Shown piece after piece: positions 11,064 through 20,838 of a DNA stretch of 64,000 bases. The position numbers were made by a program, and so were the translations under genes. Location of the stretch: the NCBI GenBank assembly GCA_902618565.1, contig CACNAX010000001.1:1-64000 (forward strand). Reading direction: 5' to 3'. The DNA is from an uncultured Pelagibacteraceae bacterium. GTDB taxonomy: Bacteria > Pseudomonadota > Alphaproteobacteria > Pelagibacterales > Pelagibacteraceae. Position 1 is the stretch's first letter. The number at the start of each line of letters is the position of its first letter. The notes under the pieces are model-generated. The model did no database searches and had not been told where the DNA came from. It was given only the letters and a program-made list of their open reading frames with translations.

Positions 11064-12086
11064 CTAGGAGAAAGCGTCTATCCAGTTACCTTGTGTAGAT
11101 GCTTTTGAATATTCAGTGGCTCTACCTTCAAAGAAGTTCATATGCTCTACTGCATTTAACATAGTGTCTAGCCATGTTAATGGATTTTTCTGAACATCAT
11201 ATATTGGCTCAAGACCTAACTGAGTTAATCTTCTATTACCAATAAACCTAATATAATCTTTAACTTCTTGAGCAGTTAAACCTTGCATTGGACCCATTTC
11301 AAAAGCCAGATCAATAAATGCATCTTCATGTTCAATTATAGTTCTACAAGCTTCATAAAGTTCTTTTTTAAGTTTCGGAGTCCAAATCTCAGGGTTTTCT
11401 TTAATGAACTCTTTAAAAATTCTAATCATAGAATTACAATGAAGAGTTTCATCTCTTACTGACCAAGTAACTATCTGACCCATTCCTTTGAGTTTGTTGT
11501 GTCTTGGAAAGTTTAATAAAATTGCAAAACTTGCAAATAACTGAAGACCTTCTGTAAAGGCGCTAAATACTGCAACAGTTTTTGCGATATCTTCTTTTGA
11601 GTTTACATTAAAGTTTTGCATATAATCATATTTATCTTTCATCTCTTTATATTTCATGAATGCAGAATATTCAGATTCTGGCATTCCAATAGTATCTAAT
11701 AGATGTGAATAGGCTGCTACATGAACTGTCTCCATTGAAGCAAATGCAGTCATCATCATTAAAACTTCTGTTGGTTTAAATACAGTTGTGTAATGTCTTA
11801 AATAACAGTTATTAACTTCAACATCTGCTTGAGTAAAAAATCTAAAAATTTGCGTTAATAAATTTTTTTCTGACTCTGAAAGATTTTTTTGCCAATCTCT
11901 GACGTCATCACCAAGTGGAACTTCCTCTGGTAACCAATGAATTCTTTGTTGTGTTAACCAAGCATCATAACACCATGGGTATCTGAATGGTTTATAAACT
12001 GGGTTTTCAACTAATAGACCCATTTTTTTTGGTTCTATAATTTTTTGTTTTGTATCTTTTAGACTTTCTACTGACATGATAAACAC
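11064..12086 (-). CDS. nrdB: Class I ribonucleotide reductase beta subunit (probable start at 12077, MSVESL)
   Basis: Ferritin-like diiron residues (SMETVHVAAY, RDETLHCNSM), adjacent to nrdA. Confidence 0.93.
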   Translation of the reverse strand: MFIMSVESLKDTKQKIIEPKKMGLLVENPVYKPFRYPWCYDAWLTQQRIHWLPEEVPLGDDVRDWQKNLSESEKNLLTQIFRFFTQADVEVNNCYLRHYTTVFKPTEVLMMMTAFASMETVHVAAYSHLLDTIGMPESEYSAFMKYKEMKDKYDYMQNFNVNSKEDIAKTVAVFSAFTEGLQLFASFAILLNFPRHNKLKGMGQIVTWSVRDETLHCNSMIRIFKEFIKENPEIWTPKLKKELYEACRTIIEHEDAFIDLAFEMGPMQGLTAQEVKDYIRFIGNRRLTQLGLEPIYDVQKNPLTWLDTMLNAVEHMNFFEGRATEYSKASTQGNWIDAFS

Positions 12087-14005
12087 TCCTCATATTCTGG
12101 TTGTTGATTTTCTTGTTTCTTAGATTTGTAAACGTTTGCAGTTACATCTGTAGAGTTTGCATCGTTTACATTTTCCGCTCTTTGTATTGATTTAGATCTG
12201 CAGTAATAAAGACTTTTCAATCCTTTTTTCCAAGCTTGGAAATGAATTTGGTGCAAGTCTCTTTTATGAATATCTGCAGGTATAAATATATTTATTGATT
12301 GTGCTTGTGAAATATGAGGAGTTCTATCTGCACCTAGCTCCACGATCCATTTCTGGTCTAGTTCAAAAGCTGTTTTAAATACGTCTTTTTCTTGTTGTGT
12401 TAAAAAATCAAGATGAGAAACTGAGCCTTGATTAGTTGTTATACTTGACCAAGTTTCATCATCATTTTTACCGTGCTTCTCTAATAATTTACTAAGATAT
12501 TTATTTCTAACATTAAATGATCCAGACAAAGTTTTATGTGTGTAACTATTTGCTGCAATTGGCTCAACTCCTGGAGAAGTTCCACCACAAATAATTGAAA
12601 TTGAAGCAGTTGGAGCTATTGCGGTTTTATTTGAAAATCTTTCATTAATACCATAATCCGCAGCATCTGGACATGCACCTCTTTCATCAGCCAAATCTTT
12701 TGAAGCTTGATCAACCTGTTTTTGGATGCTTTCAAATATTTTTTTATTCCAAACTTTACTCATCACAGATTCAAAAGGAATCATTTTTTGTTGGAAGAAT
12801 GAATGAAGTCCCATAACACCTAGACCAACACTTCTCTCTTTTAATGCTGAATAAACTGCATCACTGAATGACTCGGGAGCTTTTTCAGTAAAGTCAGTTA
12901 ATACATTATCTAAAAATCTCATTACATCTGGAACAAAATTTTCATCGTCTTTCCATTCATCATAAGTTTCTAAATTTAAAGATGATAAACAACATACTGC
13001 CGTTCTATCTCTGCCCTCTTTATCAATTCCTGTGGGTAAAGTTATTTCACTGCACAAGTTAGATGTCTTAACAGTTAAACCAGCCAGTTTATGATGTTGA
13101 GGTATCATTCTATTAACTGTATCAATGAAAACAATATAAGGTTCTCCAGTTTCAATTCTTGCAGTTAATAATCTAATCCATAAATTTCTTGCAGAAACGG
13201 TGGCTTGAACTGATTGATCTTTTGGACTTTTTAGTGCCCATTGCTCGTCTAACTCAACAGCTCTCATAAATGCATCTGAAACTAAAACACCGTGGTGTAA
13301 ATTTAATGATCTTCTGTTTGGATCACCACCTGTTGGTCTTCTCATTTCAATAAATTCTTCTATCTCCGGATGATCAATTGGAAGATAACAAGCTGCTGAT
13401 CCTCTTCTTAAAGAACCTTGACTGATCGCCATTGTCAAAGAGTCCATAACTTTGATGAAAGGAATTATTCCTGAAGTTTTTCCAACTCTTCCAATTTTTT
13501 CTCCGATAGATCTTAAGTTGCCCCAATAACTTCCAATACCTCCACCTTTAGCGGCTAACCAAACATTTTCACTCCAAAGATCTAATATTCCAGTTAAACT
13601 ATCCCCTGCTTCATTTAAGAAACAAGAAATTGGCAAACCTCTTTTTGTCCCACCATTTGATAGAACTGGTGTTGCTGGCATGAACCATAAGTTACTTATG
13701 TAGTTGTAAAGTCTTTGCGCGTGTAAGTTGTCATCTGCATAATGACTCGCAACTCTTGCAAATAAATCTTGGAAAGACTCGTTTTCTCCAAGGTATCTGT
13801 CGCTTAGTGTTGCTCTTCCAAAATCTGTTAAATTATTATCTCTAGATCTATCTATTTTAATAGTTATCCCTTTAGAATTTTGAAACAACTCTGTGTTGTT
13901 ATTTAGTGAAAATAAGTCTGGTCTTTTGTCATTATTGCTGATTTTTTCCGCTGGTTTATAATCAGAGACAGCCTTCCTGATTGCCTGAGACAATATTTTG
14001 TTCAT
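12068..14005 (-). CDS. nrdA: Class I ribonucleotide reductase alpha subunit
   Basis: LWFMPATPVLSNGGTKRGLPISCFLN, NLCSEI, C-terminal CLSCQ redox motif. Confidence 0.95.
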   Translation of the reverse strand: MNKILSQAIRKAVSDYKPAEKISNNDKRPDLFSLNNNTELFQNSKGITIKIDRSRDNNLTDFGRATLSDRYLGENESFQDLFARVASHYADDNLHAQRLYNYISNLWFMPATPVLSNGGTKRGLPISCFLNEAGDSLTGILDLWSENVWLAAKGGGIGSYWGNLRSIGEKIGRVGKTSGIIPFIKVMDSLTMAISQGSLRRGSAACYLPIDHPEIEEFIEMRRPTGGDPNRRSLNLHHGVLVSDAFMRAVELDEQWALKSPKDQSVQATVSARNLWIRLLTARIETGEPYIVFIDTVNRMIPQHHKLAGLTVKTSNLCSEITLPTGIDKEGRDRTAVCCLSSLNLETYDEWKDDENFVPDVMRFLDNVLTDFTEKAPESFSDAVYSALKERSVGLGVMGLHSFFQQKMIPFESVMSKVWNKKIFESIQKQVDQASKDLADERGACPDAADYGINERFSNKTAIAPTASISIICGGTSPGVEPIAANSYTHKTLSGSFNVRNKYLSKLLEKHGKNDDETWSSITTNQGSVSHLDFLTQQEKDVFKTAFELDQKWIVELGADRTPHISQAQSINIFIPADIHKRDLHQIHFQAWKKGLKSLYYCRSKSIQRAENVNDANSTDVTANVYKSKKQENQQPEYEECLSCQ

Positions 14006-14045
14006 TAAACTCCCTTTTTATCTTTATACTAAAAAATCTAGTAAA

Positions 14046-14061
14046 TAACTAGATATAGTGT
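14046..14061. promoter_or_regulatory. Putative NrdR box 1 (taactagatatagtgt)
   Basis: About 13/16 match to ACACWATATATWGTGT; upstream of nrdA. Confidence 0.65.
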
Positions 14062-14076
14062 GTAAATATACCTGAT

Positions 14077-14092
14077 ATACTATATAAATTGT
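14077..14092. promoter_or_regulatory. Putative NrdR box 2 (atactatataaattgt)
   Basis: About 13/16 match to the same consensus; 31 bp from box 1. Confidence 0.65.
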
Positions 14093-14166
14093 AAATCAAT
14101 AGAACATTTATAGAACTTATTAAATATTTATCAATAAAAATTTTAAAAAAATGTACATATATCCAC

Positions 14167-15624
14167 ATGAATAATTCGGGAAAAATTGATCACTATGGCT
14201 TTCGGGAATATGACGCACGATGGGTATACGAAAGAGACATAGATGATGATGGAATCATTCAACTTGGTAAAGGCCTTGGAACTCAAATAATTAATCATAC
14301 AAAGAAAAATAATCCTAGAGTTATAGTTGGCCAAGATTACAGATCTTACAGCGAACATATTAAAGAAAAATTAAAATTGGGTTTAGTTTCAACTGGATGC
14401 AATATCGAAGATATAGGATTATCATTATCGCCTATGGTTTATTTCGCACAATTTAATTTAAATTCTGATGCAATAGCCATGGTAACAGCTAGCCATAATG
14501 AAAATGGTTGGACGGGTGTAAAAATGGGCATCAAAAAAGGTCTTACTCATGCATCTGAAGAAATGAAAGAACTAAAAGATATTACACTCAATCAAAAATT
14601 TATTATTGGTGAGGGAAATATAAAAAAAATTGATGGTTTTATGGATATTTATAAAAATGATTTAATAACTAAAAATACATTAGATAAAAAAATTAAAGCA
14701 GTGGTTGCTTGTGGTAATGGAACTGCAGGAATGTTTGCACCAGATATTTTAAGAAGTATTGGCTGTGAAGTAATTGAACTTGATTGTGAACTTGACTGGA
14801 CTTTCCCAAAATATAATCCAAATCCCGAAGATTTAAAAATGTTACATGCAATTTCAAAAGCTGTAAAAGACAATAATGCTGATATTGGATTTGGTTTTGA
14901 TGGTGATGGAGATAGAGTTGGTGTTATTGATAATAAAGGTAACGAAATTTTTTCAGATAAAATAGGGCTTTTAATTGCTAGAAATCTCTCAAAAGATTAT
15001 AAAAATAGTAAATTTATCGTTGATGTAAAATCGACAGGACTATATTCAAATGACAAAGTATTAAAAGAAAATAAATGTGAAACTATTTATTGGAAAACAG
15101 GACATTCTCATATTAAAAGAAAAGTAAATGCTGAAATGGCTTTAGCCGGATTTGAAAAAAGTGGACATTTCTTTTTTAATGAACCTTTAGGTTACGGATA
15201 TGATGATGGAATAAATTCTGCAATCCAAGTCTGTAAACTAATAAATAAAAATAAAAAAAAAATTAGCCAAATAATTGATAATTTACCAATTACTTTCCAA
15301 AGTCCTACAATGGGGCCATACTGTAAAGATAGTGAAAAATATGAAGTTATCGACGATTTAGTTGAGGAAATTAAGAAAATTAAAGAAGATAAAATTAAAA
15401 TTGATGATCAAAAAATAGAAGAAATACTAACGGTAAATGGAATAAGATTTTCTTTTAAGGATGGATCCTGGGGACTAATAAGAGCTTCTTCAAATAAACC
15501 ATCCTTAGTAATTGTTACAGAAAGTCCAACTTCTAATCTTAGAATGAAAAAAATATTTCAATTTATAGATAAGTTATTACAAAAAACTGGTAAAATTGGT
15601 GAATACGATCAAACTATCGATTAA
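14167..15624 (+). CDS. Phosphomannomutase/phosphoglucomutase
   Basis: TASHNENGWTGVKMG, GFGFDGDGDRVGVID, GFEKSGHFFF motifs. Confidence 0.92.
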   Translation: MNNSGKIDHYGFREYDARWVYERDIDDDGIIQLGKGLGTQIINHTKKNNPRVIVGQDYRSYSEHIKEKLKLGLVSTGCNIEDIGLSLSPMVYFAQFNLNSDAIAMVTASHNENGWTGVKMGIKKGLTHASEEMKELKDITLNQKFIIGEGNIKKIDGFMDIYKNDLITKNTLDKKIKAVVACGNGTAGMFAPDILRSIGCEVIELDCELDWTFPKYNPNPEDLKMLHAISKAVKDNNADIGFGFDGDGDRVGVIDNKGNEIFSDKIGLLIARNLSKDYKNSKFIVDVKSTGLYSNDKVLKENKCETIYWKTGHSHIKRKVNAEMALAGFEKSGHFFFNEPLGYGYDDGINSAIQVCKLINKNKKKISQIIDNLPITFQSPTMGPYCKDSEKYEVIDDLVEEIKKIKEDKIKIDDQKIEEILTVNGIRFSFKDGSWGLIRASSNKPSLVIVTESPTSNLRMKKIFQFIDKLLQKTGKIGEYDQTID

Positions 15625-16673
15625 TTATTGGAAACAATATATTTTACTTTAAAAGGATCGACACCCATTTTAGTCGCATTTGTAACTCCCCCTGCAGCCC
15701 CCCAATCAATACTTACAGAAGATTTGGTATCAAACTGCATTTCAAAGCTTTTGATATCTTCTGTTATAACTAAAGAATTATTAAAATTTATAATATAAGC
15801 TATTGTTGTTGAATTATTTCTGTTGGAACCAACAGTTCTTCTATCACTTTGCATTAAAACTCCCGCGTATGAGCCATCGATATCGCTATTAGCTTGATAA
15901 GCAACATATGGTCTAAAGGTGCTATCGCAATCATTTGAGGCATCACAGGTTGCATCAATTGAATCTATAATTTCTGTTGTATAATCATAATCAGATGGAG
16001 GACTGTCTGGATTAAATGAGTCTGTACATATCAGACCTAAAGAGCTTCCAGTGCCTGGTGATGTTGAAATAATTGTTTTTCCATGAACGGTTGCTGCTAC
16101 ATATCCTGTATAGGTAGTTGTTTTGTCATGAGTATAACAAGTAGTTCCAGTAGAAAATCCAGCTGCTTTATATCCTCTAATGTCTGCATCATTCCCCCCG
16201 TTATCGATATATGTCTCGTAATGTTTAATTGTTAATTCATTGTCAACTATAATTACTGAATAAGGGAAAGTTCCAATTGGTAATGCTACGCTGGCTCCAT
16301 CAAAAAGATCTGCTTTTATACCTGGTTGTATGATCACATCTTTACCTACAGTATTTGTATATATATTTATACAAGACGTAAAATTTGGGTTAGCACCAGT
16401 ATCACCTGTCCCTGCCACATAAGGATCTAGAGAACATACCATAACTTCATATATTTTAACTTTATAAAACAACGGTTCTTCATTACAATAATCTCTATTA
16501 TAATTGCTTCCACTATCATGAGAAACTGGCGTATCTGATAAATCGTTCACAACAATTTTGTTGTCTGCATTCCTATGACAATTTTCTGCTAGTACATTAT
16601 TTTGTAACAAAATAGAGAAAGAAATAGCAATAAAAAATCCTAATATAAATTTATTTTTCAAATTAAAAGCCAC
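15621..16673 (-). CDS. Secreted Cys-containing protein of unknown function
   Basis: N-terminal signal peptide (FILGFFIAISFSILLQNNVLAENC), no recognised domain; start overlaps the upstream beta-barrel gene by 11 nt. Confidence 0.6.
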   Translation of the reverse strand: MAFNLKNKFILGFFIAISFSILLQNNVLAENCHRNADNKIVVNDLSDTPVSHDSGSNYNRDYCNEEPLFYKVKIYEVMVCSLDPYVAGTGDTGANPNFTSCINIYTNTVGKDVIIQPGIKADLFDGASVALPIGTFPYSVIIVDNELTIKHYETYIDNGGNDADIRGYKAAGFSTGTTCYTHDKTTTYTGYVAATVHGKTIISTSPGTGSSLGLICTDSFNPDSPPSDYDYTTEIIDSIDATCDASNDCDSTFRPYVAYQANSDIDGSYAGVLMQSDRRTVGSNRNNSTTIAYIINFNNSLVITEDIKSFEMQFDTKSSVSIDWGAAGGVTNATKMGVDPFKVKYIVSNN

Positions 16674-17559
16674 TTACTTTTACTCCTGAAGATAATTTTA
16701 CTAATTTTATTTTATTTTCTCTTTGAACTGGCATATACAATTTATCACGAACACTTAATTTTTTTTGGTTAGTATCAATTTCATTTGGTATTTCTTTTGA
16801 ATTATTTCCTCCAAGAGGTATTATGACTTTTAAACTACCAAACAATCCATCATTATCTTTGTTATCATTTAAATAACCAAGTTCTAAAGCAAGATTACCA
16901 ATCGAAGAATTTATTCCTATTTTTTCACCTTTTTCTTCAAATGTTGAATTTGGATTCTCCCATTCAAATAATTGAACAAATAAATCTGTATTGGAAGATC
17001 TAGATAAATGATAATTTAATTTTAGATCATATCCATCTAAAGCTTTTTCACTCCCAGTGCTAGTCTTTTTAAATCCTGAAATTGCATTATAATAATTTGC
17101 TATAATATCAAGTGAGCTAGAAACTGCTTCAAAACCTAATCCTGTTCTCAAGTGAGATTCATCGAACTGATAATCAACAAATAAGTTTGTTCCTATCATC
17201 AATGCATCATTATCTAATAATTTTCTTTTTCCAAAACCTAAATTTATTGTTGTTTCGCTATCATGTGATATTAAATTTAATTGATTAAATAAAGCTCCGT
17301 CATCATACTCTTTTATGCTAGATACACTTTGTATTTGTACAGTTGGCTCCAAACTGTCTTGAATATTTATTGAAAAATCTAAGTATTTTAATCTTTCAAA
17401 ATCACTTAGACTCTCAGCAACACCATCTCCTAAATTTTCAGTAAAGTTGTTTATTTTTGAGTATAATTTTTTTTCTATTTTAGACTTAATGTCTGCAAAA
17501 ACTAATAGGGGGACGCAGATAATCAGTGAAGAAAATACTAAAGTTTTAATAATATTCAT
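16663..17559 (-). CDS. Inverse autotransporter (intimin/invasin-type) beta-barrel domain protein
   Basis: TINLGFGKRKLLDNDALMIGTNLFVDYQFDESHLRTGLGFEAVSSSLDIIANYY...DGYDLKLNYHL matches the IAT_beta pattern; signal peptide. Confidence 0.8.
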   Translation of the reverse strand: MNIIKTLVFSSLIICVPLLVFADIKSKIEKKLYSKINNFTENLGDGVAESLSDFERLKYLDFSINIQDSLEPTVQIQSVSSIKEYDDGALFNQLNLISHDSETTINLGFGKRKLLDNDALMIGTNLFVDYQFDESHLRTGLGFEAVSSSLDIIANYYNAISGFKKTSTGSEKALDGYDLKLNYHLSRSSNTDLFVQLFEWENPNSTFEEKGEKIGINSSIGNLALELGYLNDNKDNDGLFGSLKVIIPLGGNNSKEIPNEIDTNQKKLSVRDKLYMPVQRENKIKLVKLSSGVKVSGF

Positions 17560-17660
17560 TTATTAACAATAATTAATTCAAAAATTATTATCACCTTAAA
17601 ATGATGTAATTCAACTATAAAGAGTTATATATTTTCGAGAGAATCAAATATGATTAAGTT

Positions 17661-17696
17661 GAGGTGGCGGAGGGAGACTGAAACCACCTCGTCTCC
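17661..17696 (-). other. Compact H-type pseudoknot-capable element between tauE-like gene and beta-barrel gene
   Basis: Minus strand GGAGAC-GAGGTGG-TTTCA-GTCTCC-CTCCG-CCACCTC; two interleaved perfect pairings (6 and 7 bp). Confidence 0.55.
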
Positions 17697-18529
17697 TAAG
17701 TCACTAAAAATCTATATAAAAATAAAGTACCGATAACATATAAAAAAACACCAAATAGTCTCTGTGTTTTAACTCTATCTAGATCTTGAACTGTTTTTGC
17801 TCCGATCCTTGCCATGAATGTGGTTATTGGAACAAAAATTATAAATGCAGGTATATTAATAAATCCAATACTAAGTGGGATATCAGCTTTTAACATCAAA
17901 CCAGATGTAAAAAAGCCAATTGATCCAAATAAAGCTATTATAAATCCAATGGCTGCAGAGCTTCCTATTGCTAAGTTAATAGGATAACCAAAGTATCTTA
18001 GTATAGGAACATTCATCATAGCTCCAGTTATGCCCATAGGAGCAGATATTAATCCTGACAAAAATCCAAATATTATTCTTGGGAAAATATTAAATTTTTT
18101 CTTAATTTTTTTTTTCTTTTCACTTTGTAACAACAAGTAAGCTCCAAAAAAATAAACAACAGCTGAAAAAAAGAATAACAATGTTTTAGTATTCATCAAT
18201 GCTGCCATCAATGTTCCAGAGAAAACTCCAATTATTACAAATGTTCCATAATTTTTAATAATATTAAAATCAACAGCATTATATTTTCTATGAGTTAGCA
18301 CTGAAGCTGTAGCAGTTAAAATTGTTATTGAGAAAGCTGTGCCTACAGATAAATGCATTAAATAATCTTTATCCACGTTAAATGCTTCAAACACAAAAAA
18401 TAAAAATGGAACTGAAATTAATCCTCCACCAATACCAAAAAAACCTGCAAAAAAACCAACCGGAACAGCAGCTGCCATCATTAAAAAAATAAAATAAATA
18501 TTATTAATCTCTAAAAGAGTATTATTCAA
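17696..18529 (-). CDS. TauE/SafE family membrane permease
   Basis: GFFAGFFGIGGGLISVPFL and SGLISAPMGITGAMMNVP, TSUP signature; 8 TM-like. Confidence 0.85.
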   Translation of the reverse strand: MNNTLLEINNIYFIFLMMAAAVPVGFFAGFFGIGGGLISVPFLFFVFEAFNVDKDYLMHLSVGTAFSITILTATASVLTHRKYNAVDFNIIKNYGTFVIIGVFSGTLMAALMNTKTLLFFFSAVVYFFGAYLLLQSEKKKKIKKKFNIFPRIIFGFLSGLISAPMGITGAMMNVPILRYFGYPINLAIGSSAAIGFIIALFGSIGFFTSGLMLKADIPLSIGFINIPAFIIFVPITTFMARIGAKTVQDLDRVKTQRLFGVFLYVIGTLFLYRFLVT

Positions 18530-19523
18530 TTTGACCTGCCGATATACTTTGTGGATTAAATTTTACTTTATCCATTATGTGATCAATTTTCTTAACATCG
18601 GCATCTCTTACACACATATTTTCACTTAAATATCTTTTCCAAAAACTAGAACCTGTTTGTCCATGAAATAAACCAAGAGTATGTCTCATGATTTGATTTA
18701 ATCTTGTACCCTTTTTAATTTCTTCTTTTACATACTCAATTAGTTTTTCAACAACTTCTTGTCTTGTCAAAACTTCACTATTATTAAAAATTTGGTTCTC
18801 AATATCTGCTAACATGTAAGGGGAATGATAAATTGACCTTCCAATCATAACACCATCAACATTATCTAAATGTTCTTTGATTTGATCAGTAGACGTTATG
18901 CCTCCATTAATTATTATTTCTAAATCTTGAAAATCTTTTTTTAATCTATTTACGTATTCATATTTCAAAGGAGGAATATTTAAATTTTGTTTAGGTGTAA
19001 ATTTTCCCAACATTGCTTTTCTGGCATGGATTATAAAAGTTTTAACACCTGTTTCTTTTAAAATATTCACAAAATTATATAAATTTTCGTATTGATCAAC
19101 ATTGTCATATCCAATTCTAGTTTTAACTGTTACAGGAAGAGATGTTTTTGAAATCATTTCACTTAGACAATCAGCAACAAGATTAGGTTCTTGAATTAAA
19201 CAAGCCCCAAATCTATTTTTCTGAACTTTTTTACTTGGACAACCTAAATTTAAATTTATTTCATCATAACCAAATTCTTCACCTAAATATGCTGCATTTC
19301 CTAACAATTTTGGAGAGGAACCTCCAAGTTGCAGGGCAACAGGTTTTTCCCTCATATCAAATTCTAATAGTTTCTTTTTATCTCCTCGATCAATAGCTTC
19401 TGATACAATCATTTCAGTATAGAGAAGAACACTTTTACTAATTAGTCTTAAGAAAAATCTTTCATGTTTGTCTGTGCAGTCCATCATAGGAGCAACAGAA
19501 ACAGTTCTATTTAATCTAGACAT
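18522..19523 (-). CDS. dusA: tRNA-dihydrouridine synthase A
   Basis: VAPMMDCTDKHERFFLRL, NLNLGCPSKKVQKNRFGACLI, TVKTRIGYD. Confidence 0.95.
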   Translation of the reverse strand: MSRLNRTVSVAPMMDCTDKHERFFLRLISKSVLLYTEMIVSEAIDRGDKKKLLEFDMREKPVALQLGGSSPKLLGNAAYLGEEFGYDEINLNLGCPSKKVQKNRFGACLIQEPNLVADCLSEMISKTSLPVTVKTRIGYDNVDQYENLYNFVNILKETGVKTFIIHARKAMLGKFTPKQNLNIPPLKYEYVNRLKKDFQDLEIIINGGITSTDQIKEHLDNVDGVMIGRSIYHSPYMLADIENQIFNNSEVLTRQEVVEKLIEYVKEEIKKGTRLNQIMRHTLGLFHGQTGSSFWKRYLSENMCVRDADVKKIDHIMDKVKFNPQSISAGQIE

Positions 19524-20823
19524 ATTTTTTAAGTTTGCTTGATATATTAATTTTTTTTTCGTTTACATACTCTTGATGATTTTGCTCAATTTTTCCAAGT
19601 TCATATTTATAATTAACCATTATTCCAAATGATCTTTTAAAACCAACATCAGAAACATTGGCATTAATCACGATATCATCAATTTCAGCTCCATTTTTTA
19701 AGTGAAACCTACAAACATCATTGATGGGAAAACCTAGATCATTTTTTTGTACAGCCAAGTAATTTAAAGCAAGTTTTGTAAGTAAATCTTTATTATCAAT
19801 AAATTTTCTATCTCCAATTTTAATATCTAGTGATTTTAAAAACTCAACTTTAACAAAATTATCTTTTTGAACTATTTCACTTATTTTCTCATTTTCCGAT
19901 GATTTAACCCAATCAGCAAAACCTTGCATCGGTGATAAAGTGCCAAAATTTTTTACATCAGGTAACTCTTCTTGTAATTCGTATACCACCCTCTTGATTA
20001 AGAAGTTACCAAGCGTAACTCTTGATAATCCTTCTTGACAGTTACTAATTGAATAAAAAGTTGCTGTATCATAATCTTCTTTTTTTCCATCATTAGGTCT
20101 TGTCAATTCTTGAATAGATTTTGCTAAACCTTTCGTTAGTGCAATCTCAACAAAAATTATTGGCTCATCTTGTAATGCTGGATGAAAATAAGCAAAAAAT
20201 CTTCTGTTTTCTCCTAATCTAATTTTCAATTCATTCATATCTTTCATTGAATGAACTTTTTCATATTTTAATAATTTTTCTAATATTGCAGCTTTTGTGT
20301 CCCAGGTTATTTTTCTTAATTTTAAAAATCCAGGATTGAACCAATTTTTAAAAATATCAATTAAATCATAATCTAATTCTTTTAATTCAGGATTTTTTAA
20401 TAAAAACATTTGTAGATCTTCTCTTAAAGAAACAATCTCAGCCGTTCCATTAGGAGCCATGTTTAATCTTATAAACAATTCTTTTCTAATTCCTGATGTA
20501 ATTCTTGATAAATTTAAAATTGATCTACTATTTTTATTTTCTGTATAATCTTTAATAGCATTGTCAATATTTACTGTATCAGGTTTATATTTTTCATTTA
20601 CTTGAAGTAAGAATTTTAATTTATCTTCATGAGATAAGTTATGATATCTAAAAAGAATATCCCTCGCTAATGTAATGCCAAATGCTGCACCTTTAGATGA
20701 TAACAGATCATCACATAGCTCAATTAAATCTCTTTTTTTAGAGAATTTTTTTAATGATTTTTTCTCTAAAATTTTTTGACCAGCATCAGCAATCGTCTCG
20801 AATATTCTTTTTATATTTAACAT
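19516..20823 (-). CDS. Malonyl-CoA decarboxylase
   Basis: MCD signatures: NRRFFAYFHPALQDEPIIFVEIAL, CQEGLSRVTLGNFLIKRVV, FGTLSPMQGFADW. Confidence 0.9.
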   Translation of the reverse strand: MLNIKRIFETIADAGQKILEKKSLKKFSKKRDLIELCDDLLSSKGAAFGITLARDILFRYHNLSHEDKLKFLLQVNEKYKPDTVNIDNAIKDYTENKNSRSILNLSRITSGIRKELFIRLNMAPNGTAEIVSLREDLQMFLLKNPELKELDYDLIDIFKNWFNPGFLKLRKITWDTKAAILEKLLKYEKVHSMKDMNELKIRLGENRRFFAYFHPALQDEPIIFVEIALTKGLAKSIQELTRPNDGKKEDYDTATFYSISNCQEGLSRVTLGNFLIKRVVYELQEELPDVKNFGTLSPMQGFADWVKSSENEKISEIVQKDNFVKVEFLKSLDIKIGDRKFIDNKDLLTKLALNYLAVQKNDLGFPINDVCRFHLKNGAEIDDIVINANVSDVGFKRSFGIMVNYKYELGKIEQNHQEYVNEKKINISSKLKKYV

Positions 20824-20838
20824 GGTGTTTTTTATATA

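Noticed and set aside
14143-14358. - strand 71-aa ORF at the start of the phosphomannomutase gene
   Set aside because: Overlaps a clear coding region and has no recognisable features.
17661-17696. Possible tRNA or tmRNA 3' remnant (GTCTCCCTCCGCCACC resembles some tRNA 3' ends)
   Set aside because: No GGTTCGA T-loop, no CCA end, and no acceptor or anticodon arms nearby; kept as a pseudoknot-like element instead.
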